A stretch of 64,000 nt of DNA from Leptospiraceae bacterium (GTDB lineage: Bacteria; Spirochaetota; Leptospiria; Leptospirales; Leptospiraceae). Positions within the stretch are counted from its first letter, which is position 1, and each line of letters begins with the position of its first letter. Both the position numbers and the translations under genes were made by a program. The notes beneath the pieces are model-generated. The model was not told the origin of the DNA, did no database searches, and saw nothing but the letters and a program-made list of their open reading frames with translations. Of this stretch, positions 28,013 to 37,102 are shown piece after piece. The stretch lies in assembly GCA_015075105.1 (NCBI GenBank), contig JABTUZ010000002.1, positions 62,001-126,000 on the forward strand, in the 5' to 3' direction.

Positions 28013-28896
28013 AAATACAAAGAATTGTTAAAGTAAAAATTTTTCACGCAATTATAATATTGTTATCTGCAGTTCTAAGTTGCAGTTTATTTGAAAACGA
28101 TACATCTACACCGAATATGATTTATGACCATACTGCAAAAACCCTAAAACTGATTATTGCATCGCTAACAAATGACATTTTCCCCAAGTATTTAAACATA
28201 TATATTCACAAGAAAGACTTTTTGCAATCGCCTATTTATGAATCAAAACAATTAATAATAACCCAAGTATCGAAAAATACATTTCAACATACTTCATTTC
28301 TACACACAAAAGATTTTGGAGTTGTTCCCGGAAACGGTCTTATAGTGAGAAGTAGTAATCAAGCGATTATTTTCGACACACCTGTAAACTACGAAAGTAC
28401 AGATGAATTAATCCAATGGGTCGAAAGTACTCTACACTGTAAAATTGTAGCTATCATTCCTACACACTACCACCCGGATTGCTTAGGAGGACTTAAAGCA
28501 TTTCACGATAAAGGGATTCCATCGTATGCCTACTTTAAGACAATTGAGCTTGCCAAAAAAAATAATTTTATTTCACCTCAGAATAGCTTTCAAGATTCAC
28601 TAATACTTAAAGTAGGAGACCAAAAAATAACTGCCAAGTTCTTAGGTGAAGGACATACGAGTGACAATATTGTAGGGTATTTTCCTAGTGAAAATGTAAT
28701 GTTCGGAGGATGCTTAATCAAAGAAATGGGTGCTAAAAAAGGATACCTGCAAGATGCAAATATTTCTGATTGGTCAACTACAGTAGAAAAAGTGAAAAAA
28801 GAATATCCACAAGTTAGGATAATTGTGCCCGGACACGGACAAGTTGGAGATAAAAAACTTCTTGATTACACTATAGAATTATTTAAAAAAATGTAG
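28009..28896 (+). CDS. Metallo-beta-lactamase, subclass B1 type, predicted lipoprotein
   Basis: 295 residues. An N-terminal hydrophobic segment ends in a lipobox-like AVLSC (Cys25), so the enzyme is probably lipid-anchored in the periplasm. All zinc ligands of subclass B1 are present: HYHPDC (His153, His155, Asp157), GEGHTSDNIV (His216), FGGCLIKE (Cys235, with Lys238 at the B1 substrate-binding site) and VPGHGQVGD (His276). GYLQDANISDW matches the B1 loop carrying the substrate-binding Asn. The pattern is that of true B1 beta-lactamases, not merely of the fold. Residue 158 is Cys, where BcII has Arg. Beta-lactam hydrolysis is inferred, not shown. Confidence 0.88.
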   Translation: MKIQRIVKVKIFHAIIILLSAVLSCSLFENDTSTPNMIYDHTAKTLKLIIASLTNDIFPKYLNIYIHKKDFLQSPIYESKQLIITQVSKNTFQHTSFLHTKDFGVVPGNGLIVRSSNQAIIFDTPVNYESTDELIQWVESTLHCKIVAIIPTHYHPDCLGGLKAFHDKGIPSYAYFKTIELAKKNNFISPQNSFQDSLILKVGDQKITAKFLGEGHTSDNIVGYFPSENVMFGGCLIKEMGAKKGYLQDANISDWSTTVEKVKKEYPQVRIIVPGHGQVGDKKLLDYTIELFKKM

Positions 28897-28914
28897 GAGT
28901 ATTATAACACTCCT
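28895..28914 (-). terminator. Possible terminator for the YciB-like gene
   Basis: Arms AGGAGT (28895-28900) and ACTCCT (28909-28914) form a six-base stem. On the minus strand it is followed by ACATTTTTT. The stem includes the stop codon of the minus-strand gene, so it could serve that gene; on the plus strand there is no T-run. Confidence 0.4.
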
Positions 28915-29462
28915 CTCATAGCAAGAATAGAAAAAACTATCATAAGAATATATAATCCCGGCACTCGAATAATAAACCACCACCACTTATTTAATTTGAA
29001 TGCAGCGTATCCAGTGAGTGTTCCGTGTATAAAAAAAAGCCACCCCATATACTTAGATAAAAGTTTCAGGTAATTTTCCAAAAATTCCGGGTCAGTAGTC
29101 TGCTCTAAAATATTTTGAAAAGAGTCACCCATGTATTTATGAAACATCTCGTTTAACAAAAATCTATTCAGTACATAATAAAAAAAGAAAAATACTAAAG
29201 CGAGAATCCAACCAAGTATCGCTGGCTGAAGTTTGAAATAAATATCGTTCTCTGTCTTGAGAGATAAAAATACTGCAACCCCAATCAAGAAAAATCCGAG
29301 TATTGTGATTTCATCAATTGTCTTGTAAACTACAATAGTAAAAATTAATTCTGCAACTGCAAGGGCAAGAGCAGAAAGTAGTGCCATTTTTTTATTTGTA
29401 AACGATTCTAATACTACAAATACCAATACGGGAATTATTCCTATCCAGAGGTTAGAATTCAT
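28902..29462 (-). CDS. YciB/septation-protein-A-like membrane protein
   Basis: 186 residues with six hydrophobic helices. The pattern VFVVLESFTNKKMALLSALALAVAELIF, then a charged turn and a helix beginning FKLQPAILG, is like that of YciB/IspA proteins, in which a similar K-P motif opens the fourth helix; these take part in cell-envelope and septum formation. The match is by pattern only. An insertion of about 40 residues (95-140) is not typical. Divergent from the ABC-F gene at 29589. Confidence 0.5.
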   Translation of the reverse strand: MNSNLWIGIIPVLVFVVLESFTNKKMALLSALALAVAELIFTIVVYKTIDEITILGFFLIGVAVFLSLKTENDIYFKLQPAILGWILALVFFFFYYVLNRFLLNEMFHKYMGDSFQNILEQTTDPEFLENYLKLLSKYMGWLFFIHGTLTGYAAFKLNKWWWFIIRVPGLYILMIVFSILAMRGVL

Positions 29463-29588
29463 ACCTTATTTTTATTTGTTTGACAATTTCGTCAAGAAAG
29501 CTATTTCTATTAATTTGCAAATTTACAATAATTGTAGAATTCATAGACCTGCCTGAAAATTTGGTTTTTCATAAAAAGGAATTTGTAA

Positions 29589-31085
29589 ATGATTAAAATA
29601 TCTGGGTTGAATAAATCCTTCGGCAGTCAAAAATTATTCGATGATTTAAGTTTTAGCGTAAATAAGGGAGAAAAGGTCGGTCTAATCGGAAGAAACGGAC
29701 ACGGAAAATCTACTATTTTTCAAATACTACTCGGCAATGTAGAGCCGGATTCAGGGATAGTCACTATTCCTAAAAATTATAAAATCGGTTACCTGCAACA
29801 ACACTTGAAATTTACTAAGCCCACTGTTTTAGAAGAGTGTTCGCTCGGTCTTCCCCCGGGAGAAGAATACGAAACTTGGCAAGTAGAAAAAATTCTATTC
29901 GGTCTTGGCTTTTCGGAAAAGGATATGGAAAGAAGTCCAAGTGAATTTTCCGGTGGATACCAAATTCGTATGAATCTTGCAAGACTGCTTGTGTCTAAAC
30001 CGGATATGCTAATGCTCGATGAACCAAACAACTATCTCGATATTGTCACAATTCGATGGTTAGAAGAATTTTTGCGAGAGTGGGAAGGGGAAATTATTTT
30101 AGTTACCCACGATAGAAGTTTTATGGATGCAGTCGTAACCCATGTAGTTGCAATTCACAGGACAAAGGCAGTCAAGGTGGAAGGGGACACTGAAAAAATT
30201 TATAACCAAATAAATCAGGCAGAAGAACTCTATGAAAAAACCAGACTGAATGAAGCAAAAAAACGCAAACAAGAAGAAATCTTCATAGCAAGATTCAAAG
30301 CAAAAGCGAGTTTTGCAAGTAGAACTCAATCCAGAGTAAAAAAATTAGAAAAACAAGGAGAGATGAAGGCGTTAGACGAAATCCAAGACTTAGAGCTATT
30401 CTTTAACAGTGCTCCTTTTGAAGCAAGCCAAATGCTCTTTGCAGAAGATATATCCTTTTCTTATACAGGAGAAACTCCATACTTAATAGAAAATTTTTCT
30501 TTAAACGTCGGAAGAAGAGAGAGAATTTGTATTATCGGAAAAAATGGAAAAGGAAAATCAACTCTTCTAAAGATTCTTGCAGGAGAATTGCAACCGATTC
30601 AAGGAAAGTTAAGCAAACACCCTGTTTTAAAAGAAGGGTATTTTGGACAGACCAATAAATTGGATATGAACGAAAACAACACAGTAGTAGAAGAGATTAA
30701 AAGTGCCGATAAATCCTGCTCTGACGGAATCGCAAGAAATATCGCAGGTGGGTTGATGTTTAGTGGGGATTCAGGATTAAAAAAAATCAAAGTTTTATCG
30801 GGAGGAGAAAAGAGTAGAGTCCTTCTCGGAAAAATTTTAGTGACTCCCTGCAACTTACTTTTTTTAGATGAGCCTACAAATCACCTAGACATGCAATCCT
30901 GCGACTCGCTAATCGAAGCTGTAGATCAGTTCAATGGATCTGTAATCATGGTAACTCACAACGAGATGCACTTAAAAAGTGTGGCTACAAAACTGATCGT
31001 ATTCGATAACAATACAATCCAAATTTACGATGGTGGTTATGAAGACTTTTTGAATGACATAGGCTGGTCTGATGAAGATGTTTAG
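29589..31085 (+). CDS. ABC-F family ATPase
   Basis: 498 residues with two ABC domains and no membrane part. First domain: Walker [10 protein letters not shown], signature [15 protein letters not shown], Walker [13 protein letters not shown]. Second: [36 protein letters not shown]. The linker between them (about 215-260) is basic and helical, as in ribosome-binding ABC-F proteins, which act on stalled or initiating ribosomes. It is shorter than EttA or Uup and lacks a long C-terminal extension. AAGGAA precedes the start. The exact ABC-F subgroup is not decided. Confidence 0.92.
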   Translation: MIKISGLNKSFGSQKLFDDLSFSVNKGEKVGLIGRNGHGKSTIFQILLGNVEPDSGIVTIPKNYKIGYLQQHLKFTKPTVLEECSLGLPPGEEYETWQVEKILFGLGFSEKDMERSPSEFSGGYQIRMNLARLLVSKPDMLMLDEPNNYLDIVTIRWLEEFLREWEGEIILVTHDRSFMDAVVTHVVAIHRTKAVKVEGDTEKIYNQINQAEELYEKTRLNEAKKRKQEEIFIARFKAKASFASRTQSRVKKLEKQGEMKALDEIQDLELFFNSAPFEASQMLFAEDISFSYTGETPYLIENFSLNVGRRERICIIGKNGKGKSTLLKILAGELQPIQGKLSKHPVLKEGYFGQTNKLDMNENNTVVEEIKSADKSCSDGIARNIAGGLMFSGDSGLKKIKVLSGGEKSRVLLGKILVTPCNLLFLDEPTNHLDMQSCDSLIEAVDQFNGSVIMVTHNEMHLKSVATKLIVFDNNTIQIYDGGYEDFLNDIGWSDEDV

Positions 31086-31130
31086 AATTTATATTATACA
31101 ATTTAATGAGATTTCCAAAAATCACATACA

Positions 31131-33125
31131 ATGAAATTCAAATTCTACCAATCAATTCAAAATTCATTCTCCTTGAAATTATCTCTATATTCAGGGTTGG
31201 CTTATTTTTTTATTTTAACGATATATAGAATCCTATTTTTTATTTATAATCACAATACAGATGAAAAAACAAACACAACTGAAATCATAAAAGCGTTTCT
31301 ATTCGGGATACGATTTGATCTATCTACAATTTCAATTATTGTAATTTTTATTTTGGCGATAAGTTTCGCAGGAAATTTCAAATATTTTTTTAAATATCAA
31401 AAACAACTGACTTTCATTCCACTTATAATTTTAGAATGGATGGTATTGCATTTAGGAGCTGATATTTTATATTTTAAAAATTCTAACAAGCATTTAGGAT
31501 ACGAAGCAATCGTATTTCTTGGCAAAGATTTTACTGTGATTTTTCGCTCTGCCCTTAACGCTGATCTTTTTTTTATACTTGGAATTTTTATTACCCTTAT
31601 TGGTGCAGGACTCATTTTCTTTAAAGGACTCAACACCCTACGCACAACTATAACTTCAAACACAAACTATATACAATCTATTTCGCATAACGTCCTTTTT
31701 ATCTGTATTCTTGTAGTATTGATAAGAGGTGGGTTTCAAAAAAGCCCGATTAGCCCCGGCAATGCAGCCTTTTCTAAAAACTTCTTTCTAAATAATCTTG
31801 CACTCAATGGAGTGTTTACAGTCCTATCTGATTTAAAATGGAAAAATTCTCCTAATATACAAAAAATAAAAATCGAAGAAGCAATCCTCATTGCAAGAAA
31901 TGAAATATCTTATCCGGAATCTCAATTTATAAGCTCTCGTTATCCTATACTACGAAAAACTAAAGCTAAACCAAACACCACTCCACCCAATATTGTATTG
32001 GTAATCTTAGAAAGCTGGACAGGAAAGTTTATCAATTCTAAACTTCCTGATTTTCAATCAAAAGAAATCACTCCAATTTTCAACAAGTTGATACAAAAGG
32101 GAGTCTATTTTCAGAATTTTTTCTCCACAGGTGGACGCACGTCTAACGGTTTATTCGCGATTCTAACCAGCATTCCCGATCGACCGGGTTTTAGCACGAT
32201 CCATTCACAAAACGCATTGGCAAATGTTGGTGGACTCGGCAATGTATTAAAATACGCAGGGTATGATTCTATTTTTATTTATGGAGGAGAACTCGACTTT
32301 GAAAATATCAAACCACTTGTTAAACACTGGGGCTATGATACGTTATACGACATTGATAGTATTCAATCAACTCATAAATATGAAAAAGGAATCTGGGGAT
32401 ATGATGATGAAAATGTATATGACTTCTTAATCCAAAAATTAGAGGAACGAGACAAGACAAAACCTTTCCTTGTTACTGTGTTGACCCTATCTACTCACTA
32501 CCCTTACAAGGTTCCCGATAAAAAATTTGAATTATTTTCTGCAAACTCGACAGAAAAAGATTTCCTGAACACCCTCTTTTATGCGGATTGGGCAATTGGA
32601 GAATTTTTACAAAAAGCAAAAAATTCAGAATATTGGGACAATACTATTTTCCTGTTTGCGGCAGACCATACCCACCATAGAAACTTAAATTATTATGAAG
32701 ATAGAAATATTCCCCTCCTGATATATTCAGAAAAAAAAATCCAAGCCGATTATAGAAAAGACTTTGCATCCCAATTAGACATTCTTCCAACAATTCTTGG
32801 ATTGACCGGCAAGGAAATATATTTTTCAGCAATGGGTAGAGATCTTTTTTCGAGCCAAAAAAAAAATTCGGGATATTTTGCTTATGGAAATATTTTCGGG
32901 TGGGTTGAAGGTGACGTATTTTTTTTGGATACTGTGGACAAAACGAATGCCCTCCATTTTACTTCTAAACCACCTTTTAGTGAAAAAGAGTTGTGCCGTA
33001 AAATGCCTCTTCCGTGCTTAATTCCTCAAAGAAAAGCCAAGGCTTTCTTAAATCTTTCAGAAACCCTAATCGAAAAAAATTTAATTTTTCCTTCGGCTAA
33101 CAATTTAAAAAAAGGTGATTTTTAA
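31131..33125 (+). CDS. LTA-synthase-like sulfatase-family membrane enzyme
   Basis: 664 residues. Five N-terminal membrane helices (about 18-215) are followed by an extracytoplasmic alkaline-phosphatase-fold domain. It starts VLVILESWTGKF (metal-binding Glu) and continues GGRTSNGLFAILTSIP, where the Thr is the expected catalytic nucleophile. KPFLVTVLTLSTHYPY and FAADHTHH give the late metal ligands. Such enzymes move phosphoglycerol or phosphoethanolamine from phospholipids to surface glycans or lipid A. Spirochaetes lack teichoic acids, so a lipopolysaccharide or glycan target is more likely. The gene starts 45 bases after the ABC-F gene. Confidence 0.88.
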   Translation: MKFKFYQSIQNSFSLKLSLYSGLAYFFILTIYRILFFIYNHNTDEKTNTTEIIKAFLFGIRFDLSTISIIVIFILAISFAGNFKYFFKYQKQLTFIPLIILEWMVLHLGADILYFKNSNKHLGYEAIVFLGKDFTVIFRSALNADLFFILGIFITLIGAGLIFFKGLNTLRTTITSNTNYIQSISHNVLFICILVVLIRGGFQKSPISPGNAAFSKNFFLNNLALNGVFTVLSDLKWKNSPNIQKIKIEEAILIARNEISYPESQFISSRYPILRKTKAKPNTTPPNIVLVILESWTGKFINSKLPDFQSKEITPIFNKLIQKGVYFQNFFSTGGRTSNGLFAILTSIPDRPGFSTIHSQNALANVGGLGNVLKYAGYDSIFIYGGELDFENIKPLVKHWGYDTLYDIDSIQSTHKYEKGIWGYDDENVYDFLIQKLEERDKTKPFLVTVLTLSTHYPYKVPDKKFELFSANSTEKDFLNTLFYADWAIGEFLQKAKNSEYWDNTIFLFAADHTHHRNLNYYEDRNIPLLIYSEKKIQADYRKDFASQLDILPTILGLTGKEIYFSAMGRDLFSSQKKNSGYFAYGNIFGWVEGDVFFLDTVDKTNALHFTSKPPFSEKELCRKMPLPCLIPQRKAKAFLNLSETLIEKNLIFPSANNLKKGDF

Positions 33126-33209
33126 AGCGAAAATTTCAAATTGTAAAAAAAGTTTCAATAGTTCTAATATAAACATATTGAATCAATATTATTTACGGAA
33201 ACAAATTCT

Positions 33210-34331
33210 ATGTTATTAAAATTTTTTAGCTTTATTACAATTCCTCTTCTTTTCAATTTTTCTAATTGCTCTAAGTCAAGACCCGGGCCTAAAGATAGTG
33301 AAATTCTGCAATTGGTCTTGTCAGAGAATGAACGAAAAAGCCCAAAAATAATTTCTGTTAAATCTGTAAATTTGGATGAAGACAAAGAATTAGAAATTAT
33401 TTCCTTGATTAGAAATGGGACAGAAGAAATTCTTTGTATTTTCAAAAATGAGGACAAAAAATGGAAACTGAATTATAAAAAAAATTTTAGCCTATTGAAT
33501 GCAGGCCCATTTGAATACGAAAAAGAAAAAAAAACTTGGGTTCCTTCAAAAAATGATAAAGAAGGCGAAGGGTATATTGTTAAGAAGATCTTAATAGAAG
33601 AACTTCCAGGCGATTCCTTTAATTCTATTTTTTTAGAAATATTGTCCGAAGAGCCTCCTCTTGGACTTTTTTCTTTTCCATATATAATTCGGAAAAACTT
33701 AAAAATTTTTGACGGACTAAGTTCTCTAAAAGAGCACGAGAATCTAAGAAAAACAAGAAGAGCCGATTTTACCTATAACCCAAGTGAAAAAAGCATTTCT
33801 GTTTTTCCCAGCGATCCTTCATACTCACAAGAATTTGTATTCAATGGATGGGAAATTGTACCTGTAATTTCAGGACTTCCAGTAGCTTCTATATTGAATG
33901 CAGAATTTAGCAATTTTGAAAAAGGAAAAGAAACAGAAATCAAACTACTTTTAAAAAATCGGGGACAAACTGCATACGTTACCTATCTTTCTGTGAGCTT
34001 CCCTGAGGGTGGGGTGATTCGAGTTGACCCAAAAATGACTGGTGCAAAAATATACAATTCGGGGAAGACGATCTATTCAATGAAAGAAAAGAAATTCATA
34101 CCCTCAAAGTATCCATTACTTGAAATTACAAAAGAAAGCTGGGGAAGAAATTACAAGTATGACTTGTCTTTTAAATTCACTCCAACAGTCTCAGGAAAAC
34201 AAAATATTCTTTTCAGATCTTCGGTGAAATATTCCGGTAACATAATTTATCTCCCCAATGAATATTCTGTTTTTCCTTTTCAAATCGATCAACAAGGTTT
34301 TCCTTCATACCCTATAGAGGTCGGGAAATGA
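33210..34331 (+). CDS. Lipoprotein, first gene of MotB-like operon
   Basis: 373 residues. MLLKFFSFITIPLLFNFSNC is a signal with lipobox Cys at 20. Residues 45-70 contain SVNLDEDKELEIISLI, which resembles FG-GAP or EF-hand-like beta-propeller strands in secreted proteins. The C-terminal half (about 220-370) has a beta-sandwich look with FEKGKETEIKLLLKNRGQ and FPEGGVIRVDP. I recognise no family. The next gene begins four bases before its stop (ATGA), and a MotB-like gene follows that, so the lipoprotein is made together with an inner-membrane wall-binding protein. A trans-envelope complex is a reasonable inference. Confidence 0.7.
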   Translation: MLLKFFSFITIPLLFNFSNCSKSRPGPKDSEILQLVLSENERKSPKIISVKSVNLDEDKELEIISLIRNGTEEILCIFKNEDKKWKLNYKKNFSLLNAGPFEYEKEKKTWVPSKNDKEGEGYIVKKILIEELPGDSFNSIFLEILSEEPPLGLFSFPYIIRKNLKIFDGLSSLKEHENLRKTRRADFTYNPSEKSISVFPSDPSYSQEFVFNGWEIVPVISGLPVASILNAEFSNFEKGKETEIKLLLKNRGQTAYVTYLSVSFPEGGVIRVDPKMTGAKIYNSGKTIYSMKEKKFIPSKYPLLEITKESWGRNYKYDLSFKFTPTVSGKQNILFRSSVKYSGNIIYLPNEYSVFPFQIDQQGFPSYPIEVGK

Positions 34332-34990
34332 ACCAAAAACAAGGCGAGACATCTTTATTTTTAGCAAAAAAAGAAATTGTCCGAGTTCAAGTTGAAAGAT
34401 TTCATGAATTCTATCCTAATTATTTTGCAAGACAAGAAACTACACCTATGGTAAATTATTTTTTTGATAAAATATACAACTTAGAAGGGAAGGAAGATTG
34501 GCTGGATCTCGCTGTAAATACTTTTGAAAAAGTAAAAAATATGATAAAGGAGCAAACCAGACAAAACTTAGAGCAATTAATCGAGCTGAACAATCTAACC
34601 GATAAATTGGATACACAGATGGCATTGCTGTTATTGAATAAAAATTGGAAAGAAGGAGATCAACTTGGCTTGAACGAGTATCGCAATCTATACATTGAGC
34701 TAAAGCATACAGACGATAGAAGACTTCAATTAGAATACGTATTAAACAATCTCCGAAAATTTTATGACTTGGCTCATCGTCCAATCAATGCAGTCATTAT
34801 GAAACCGGCAAAATTTATGTCTAAATTACTTGGAGTTTATCCTTTGTTTGCAAGCGTAGAAGATGGCTACCATGCAGTACTTCCAGTATCCTCCGATATA
34901 TTTGAATCATTTTATGAAGAGGTGCAAGAGAGAGAGTGGAATTATCTGTATTCTGCTTTTCCGGAATTAAAATCAAATGCCAACGAATAA
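34328..34990 (+). CDS. Helical cytoplasmic protein of unknown function
   Basis: 220 residues, no signal or membrane segment. The N-terminus (about 13-100) is helical with ERFHEFYPNYFARQETTPM, NYFFDKIYNLEGKEDW and a run ending LIELNNLTDKLDTQMALLL. The end DIFESFYEEVQEREWNYLY is also helical. I do not recognise it. The start overlaps the lipoprotein stop by four bases and its stop lies 14 bases inside the MotB-like gene, so all three are translationally linked. It could be the cytoplasmic part of an envelope complex. Confidence 0.65.
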   Translation: MNQKQGETSLFLAKKEIVRVQVERFHEFYPNYFARQETTPMVNYFFDKIYNLEGKEDWLDLAVNTFEKVKNMIKEQTRQNLEQLIELNNLTDKLDTQMALLLLNKNWKEGDQLGLNEYRNLYIELKHTDDRRLQLEYVLNNLRKFYDLAHRPINAVIMKPAKFMSKLLGVYPLFASVEDGYHAVLPVSSDIFESFYEEVQEREWNYLYSAFPELKSNANE

Positions 34991-35708
34991 AAAATTAAGA
35001 TTTCGACAAAAGCCTCCCTCTGAAGATTCAGAGAAAAATGAGCGTTGGCTACTAACGTATGCCGATATGATTACACTTTTGTTAGGATTATTTATTGTTA
35101 TGTATTCTATCTCAACTGTTGATCAAGAAAAATTAAAAACCGTTGCAAGACAGATACGTGGCGGATTTGGTCTTGAAGGAATTGGTGAATCTCTAATCTT
35201 TGATGGAGGAACAGATATCACAGAAGAAGAAATATTTCTTCCAAAATCAAAAATTTTTCGATTATGGGAAAGACTGGGGTTTTCTTTAAAAAGACTTAAA
35301 AATGAAAGTAAAGTCTTATTTGGTCTTGATAATAACGAAGAAATTAAACTAACAGTTTTTGCTTCCTCCCTCGGTGAGGGAAATCTTAAATTCGACAAAG
35401 ATACAGATTTTACATTCCAAAGACTTTCAGAAATGTCAAAAAATATGGAAATAGATATTATTCTTAGAGTTCAAATTCCCTATTTAGAAAATATAGAAAA
35501 AAAAGGCTACGCGAATAATTGGGATTTTAACGCACACAGAGCTTCTCTCCTTGCGGATTTCTTAGAATTAAAATACGGAATTCCTAAGAATCAGATTTCA
35601 ATTCAAGCCTATTCTGAATTTAGAAAAATGAAAACTGACAACCCTTCTCCCGAAGAATATGCAAAACAGGAAAGAATAGAAATCATTATTCGAAAAAAGG
35701 AAAACTAA
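34977..35708 (+). CDS. Orphan MotB-like protein with altered peptidoglycan-binding site
   Basis: 243 residues. The N-terminus RWLLTYADMITLLLGLFIVMYS is the MotB membrane helix with the proton-path Asp, followed by a plug-like VDQEKLKTVARQIRGGFG (split here). The C-terminal OmpA-like domain keeps NWDFNAHRA and QERIEIII, but the GHTD-type motif that holds the peptidoglycan-binding Asp is replaced by QIPYLEN. No motA lies next to it; the neighbours are a lipoprotein and a helical protein. The flagellar motB is at the start of the window, so this copy may be an alternative stator or part of another ion-driven complex. The stop overlaps the convergent gene at 35705 by four bases. Confidence 0.85.
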   Translation: MPTNKKLRFRQKPPSEDSEKNERWLLTYADMITLLLGLFIVMYSISTVDQEKLKTVARQIRGGFGLEGIGESLIFDGGTDITEEEIFLPKSKIFRLWERLGFSLKRLKNESKVLFGLDNNEEIKLTVFASSLGEGNLKFDKDTDFTFQRLSEMSKNMEIDIILRVQIPYLENIEKKGYANNWDFNAHRASLLADFLELKYGIPKNQISIQAYSEFRKMKTDNPSPEEYAKQERIEIIIRKKEN

Positions 35709-37033
35709 GGGGCAGACACACAGCGAATTTTTGCATTATTTACCTTGGGTTGGTGAAATAATTTCCCTTCAGCAAAAGAAACATAGATTCCATTCGCAGG
35801 AGTATTTACATAAGTGGTTGAACTCCAATAATTATCAATTGATGTATTTGGAAATATAGTCTCAAAAATTGAAGCGCCTGAATTTACGCTATAATCTACA
35901 ATACTCTGCAATTCTTTCCAATTAGGAAGTCTCCAAGTTTTACCTGAAAGATTGAGTGAATTGCAATAAGATAATGCAGTTTGCCAATCAGTCGGGCTTG
36001 CAACACCAGAACAAGTAGAATCATTATTTCGCCCTTTAGTACATTTCTGCCATAACAAATTAGTTGATTTATCTAGAATGGTTCCGTCTCCAAAGTCTGA
36101 ATATTTTTGTAAATTATTGTCAATGGAAAACGAACTACTAACACAACGAACATAATAAGGATCTGTCTTCAAGTTTGCGTAAATAATCCCACCACTAAAA
36201 TTTACAACCCAAGCATAACTCAAATCGAATAGATAATTTGTCTTGGTCCAATAGTGACCCGCAATAGTATTTGGAAAGTTTGTTAAATTAATTGGAAGAG
36301 GATTCATACTATGCTCTACTATTGTAGATAACTCAATATAAGTAGGGAGCCTCCAATTTTTTCCAGATAGTGTAAGTGTATTACAATAATTATTTGCATC
36401 TGTCCAATTTGTTAAGTTCGCAATTCCTGAACAAGTAGAATCATTATTTTGTCCTCCACTGCATTTTTGCCAAACTAATCCTGTAGTATTATCTGTAATG
36501 GTATAATTTCCATTATCCGTATAACTTCGAGAAACACCTTGATTCTCCTGCGCATCCTGACCTTGATAGCTGCCACAGGCGACCGGGTTATTTACTCCAT
36601 CGTAACAACTTGTTTGTCCTGTTTTTAAAGGAGGATAACTAAATTTACTTTCTACAATAGGACTTTCAGTCATTCCTATTTTTGATGCAAACGCTTTAAT
36701 TGTTTTACCCGAGATTTGCCATATAGGGATTCCTGTGGAATATTGTCTTGAATGAATAGTGGGAGTGGATTCATCGAGTGTATAATAAATATTTGCACCA
36801 GGTGTATTTGTGCTCAAGATAATAGTTTGGGGTGTAACGTAATGCCCGGAAGAAGGATTTAATGTAGGAGTCTCTACAGTACTATTTTGTAATTGGATAA
36901 TTTGAGACAAAATTGAAATAAGTGTAGGAGTGTTACTTAACTCAGGAAGATCTATTTCTTGACAGTTTATTATTAAATAAACCAAAAATACAAAATTTTT
37001 TTTAAAGAGATTGAGCTGCTTGGACTTTAACAT
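35705..37033 (-). CDS. Lipoprotein with CHB_HEX-like and two DUF1566 domains
   Basis: 442 residues. The signal ends in LIINC (Cys about 25), a lipobox. Residues 60-130 form a chitobiase C-terminal-like beta domain with PSSGHYVTPQTIILS and YYTLDESTPT, common in secreted proteins. Two DUF1566 (Lcl-type, C-type-lectin-like) modules follow. Each has GLVWQKCSGGQNNDSTCSG or LLWQKCTKGRNNDSTCSG, then a Cys-rich stretch with SGKNWRLPT or SGKTWRLPN and an RCVS end. So the second half is an internal duplication. Surface attachment or ligand binding is likely. No reverse transcriptase is nearby. Confidence 0.85.
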   Translation of the reverse strand: MLKSKQLNLFKKNFVFLVYLIINCQEIDLPELSNTPTLISILSQIIQLQNSTVETPTLNPSSGHYVTPQTIILSTNTPGANIYYTLDESTPTIHSRQYSTGIPIWQISGKTIKAFASKIGMTESPIVESKFSYPPLKTGQTSCYDGVNNPVACGSYQGQDAQENQGVSRSYTDNGNYTITDNTTGLVWQKCSGGQNNDSTCSGIANLTNWTDANNYCNTLTLSGKNWRLPTYIELSTIVEHSMNPLPINLTNFPNTIAGHYWTKTNYLFDLSYAWVVNFSGGIIYANLKTDPYYVRCVSSSFSIDNNLQKYSDFGDGTILDKSTNLLWQKCTKGRNNDSTCSGVASPTDWQTALSYCNSLNLSGKTWRLPNWKELQSIVDYSVNSGASIFETIFPNTSIDNYWSSTTYVNTPANGIYVSFAEGKLFHQPKVNNAKIRCVSAP

Positions 37034-37083
37034 ACTACCTCAATACAATTTTGAAATTATACAATTTATATTGGGATTTGTAA

Positions 37084-37102
37084 ATAGGGCATTTTGCCCT
37101 AT
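37084..37102 (-). terminator. Stem-loop at the end of the response-regulator gene
   Basis: Arms ATAGGGC (37084-37090) and GCCCTAT (37096-37102) with a five-base loop; the stem includes the stop codon. No clear T-run follows on the minus strand, so it may protect the mRNA end or slow the polymerase rather than be a classical terminator. Confidence 0.4.

Noticed and set aside
35705-37033. Diversity-generating retroelement target
   Set aside because: DUF1566 modules are present, but no reverse transcriptase, template repeat or accessory gene lies in the window.
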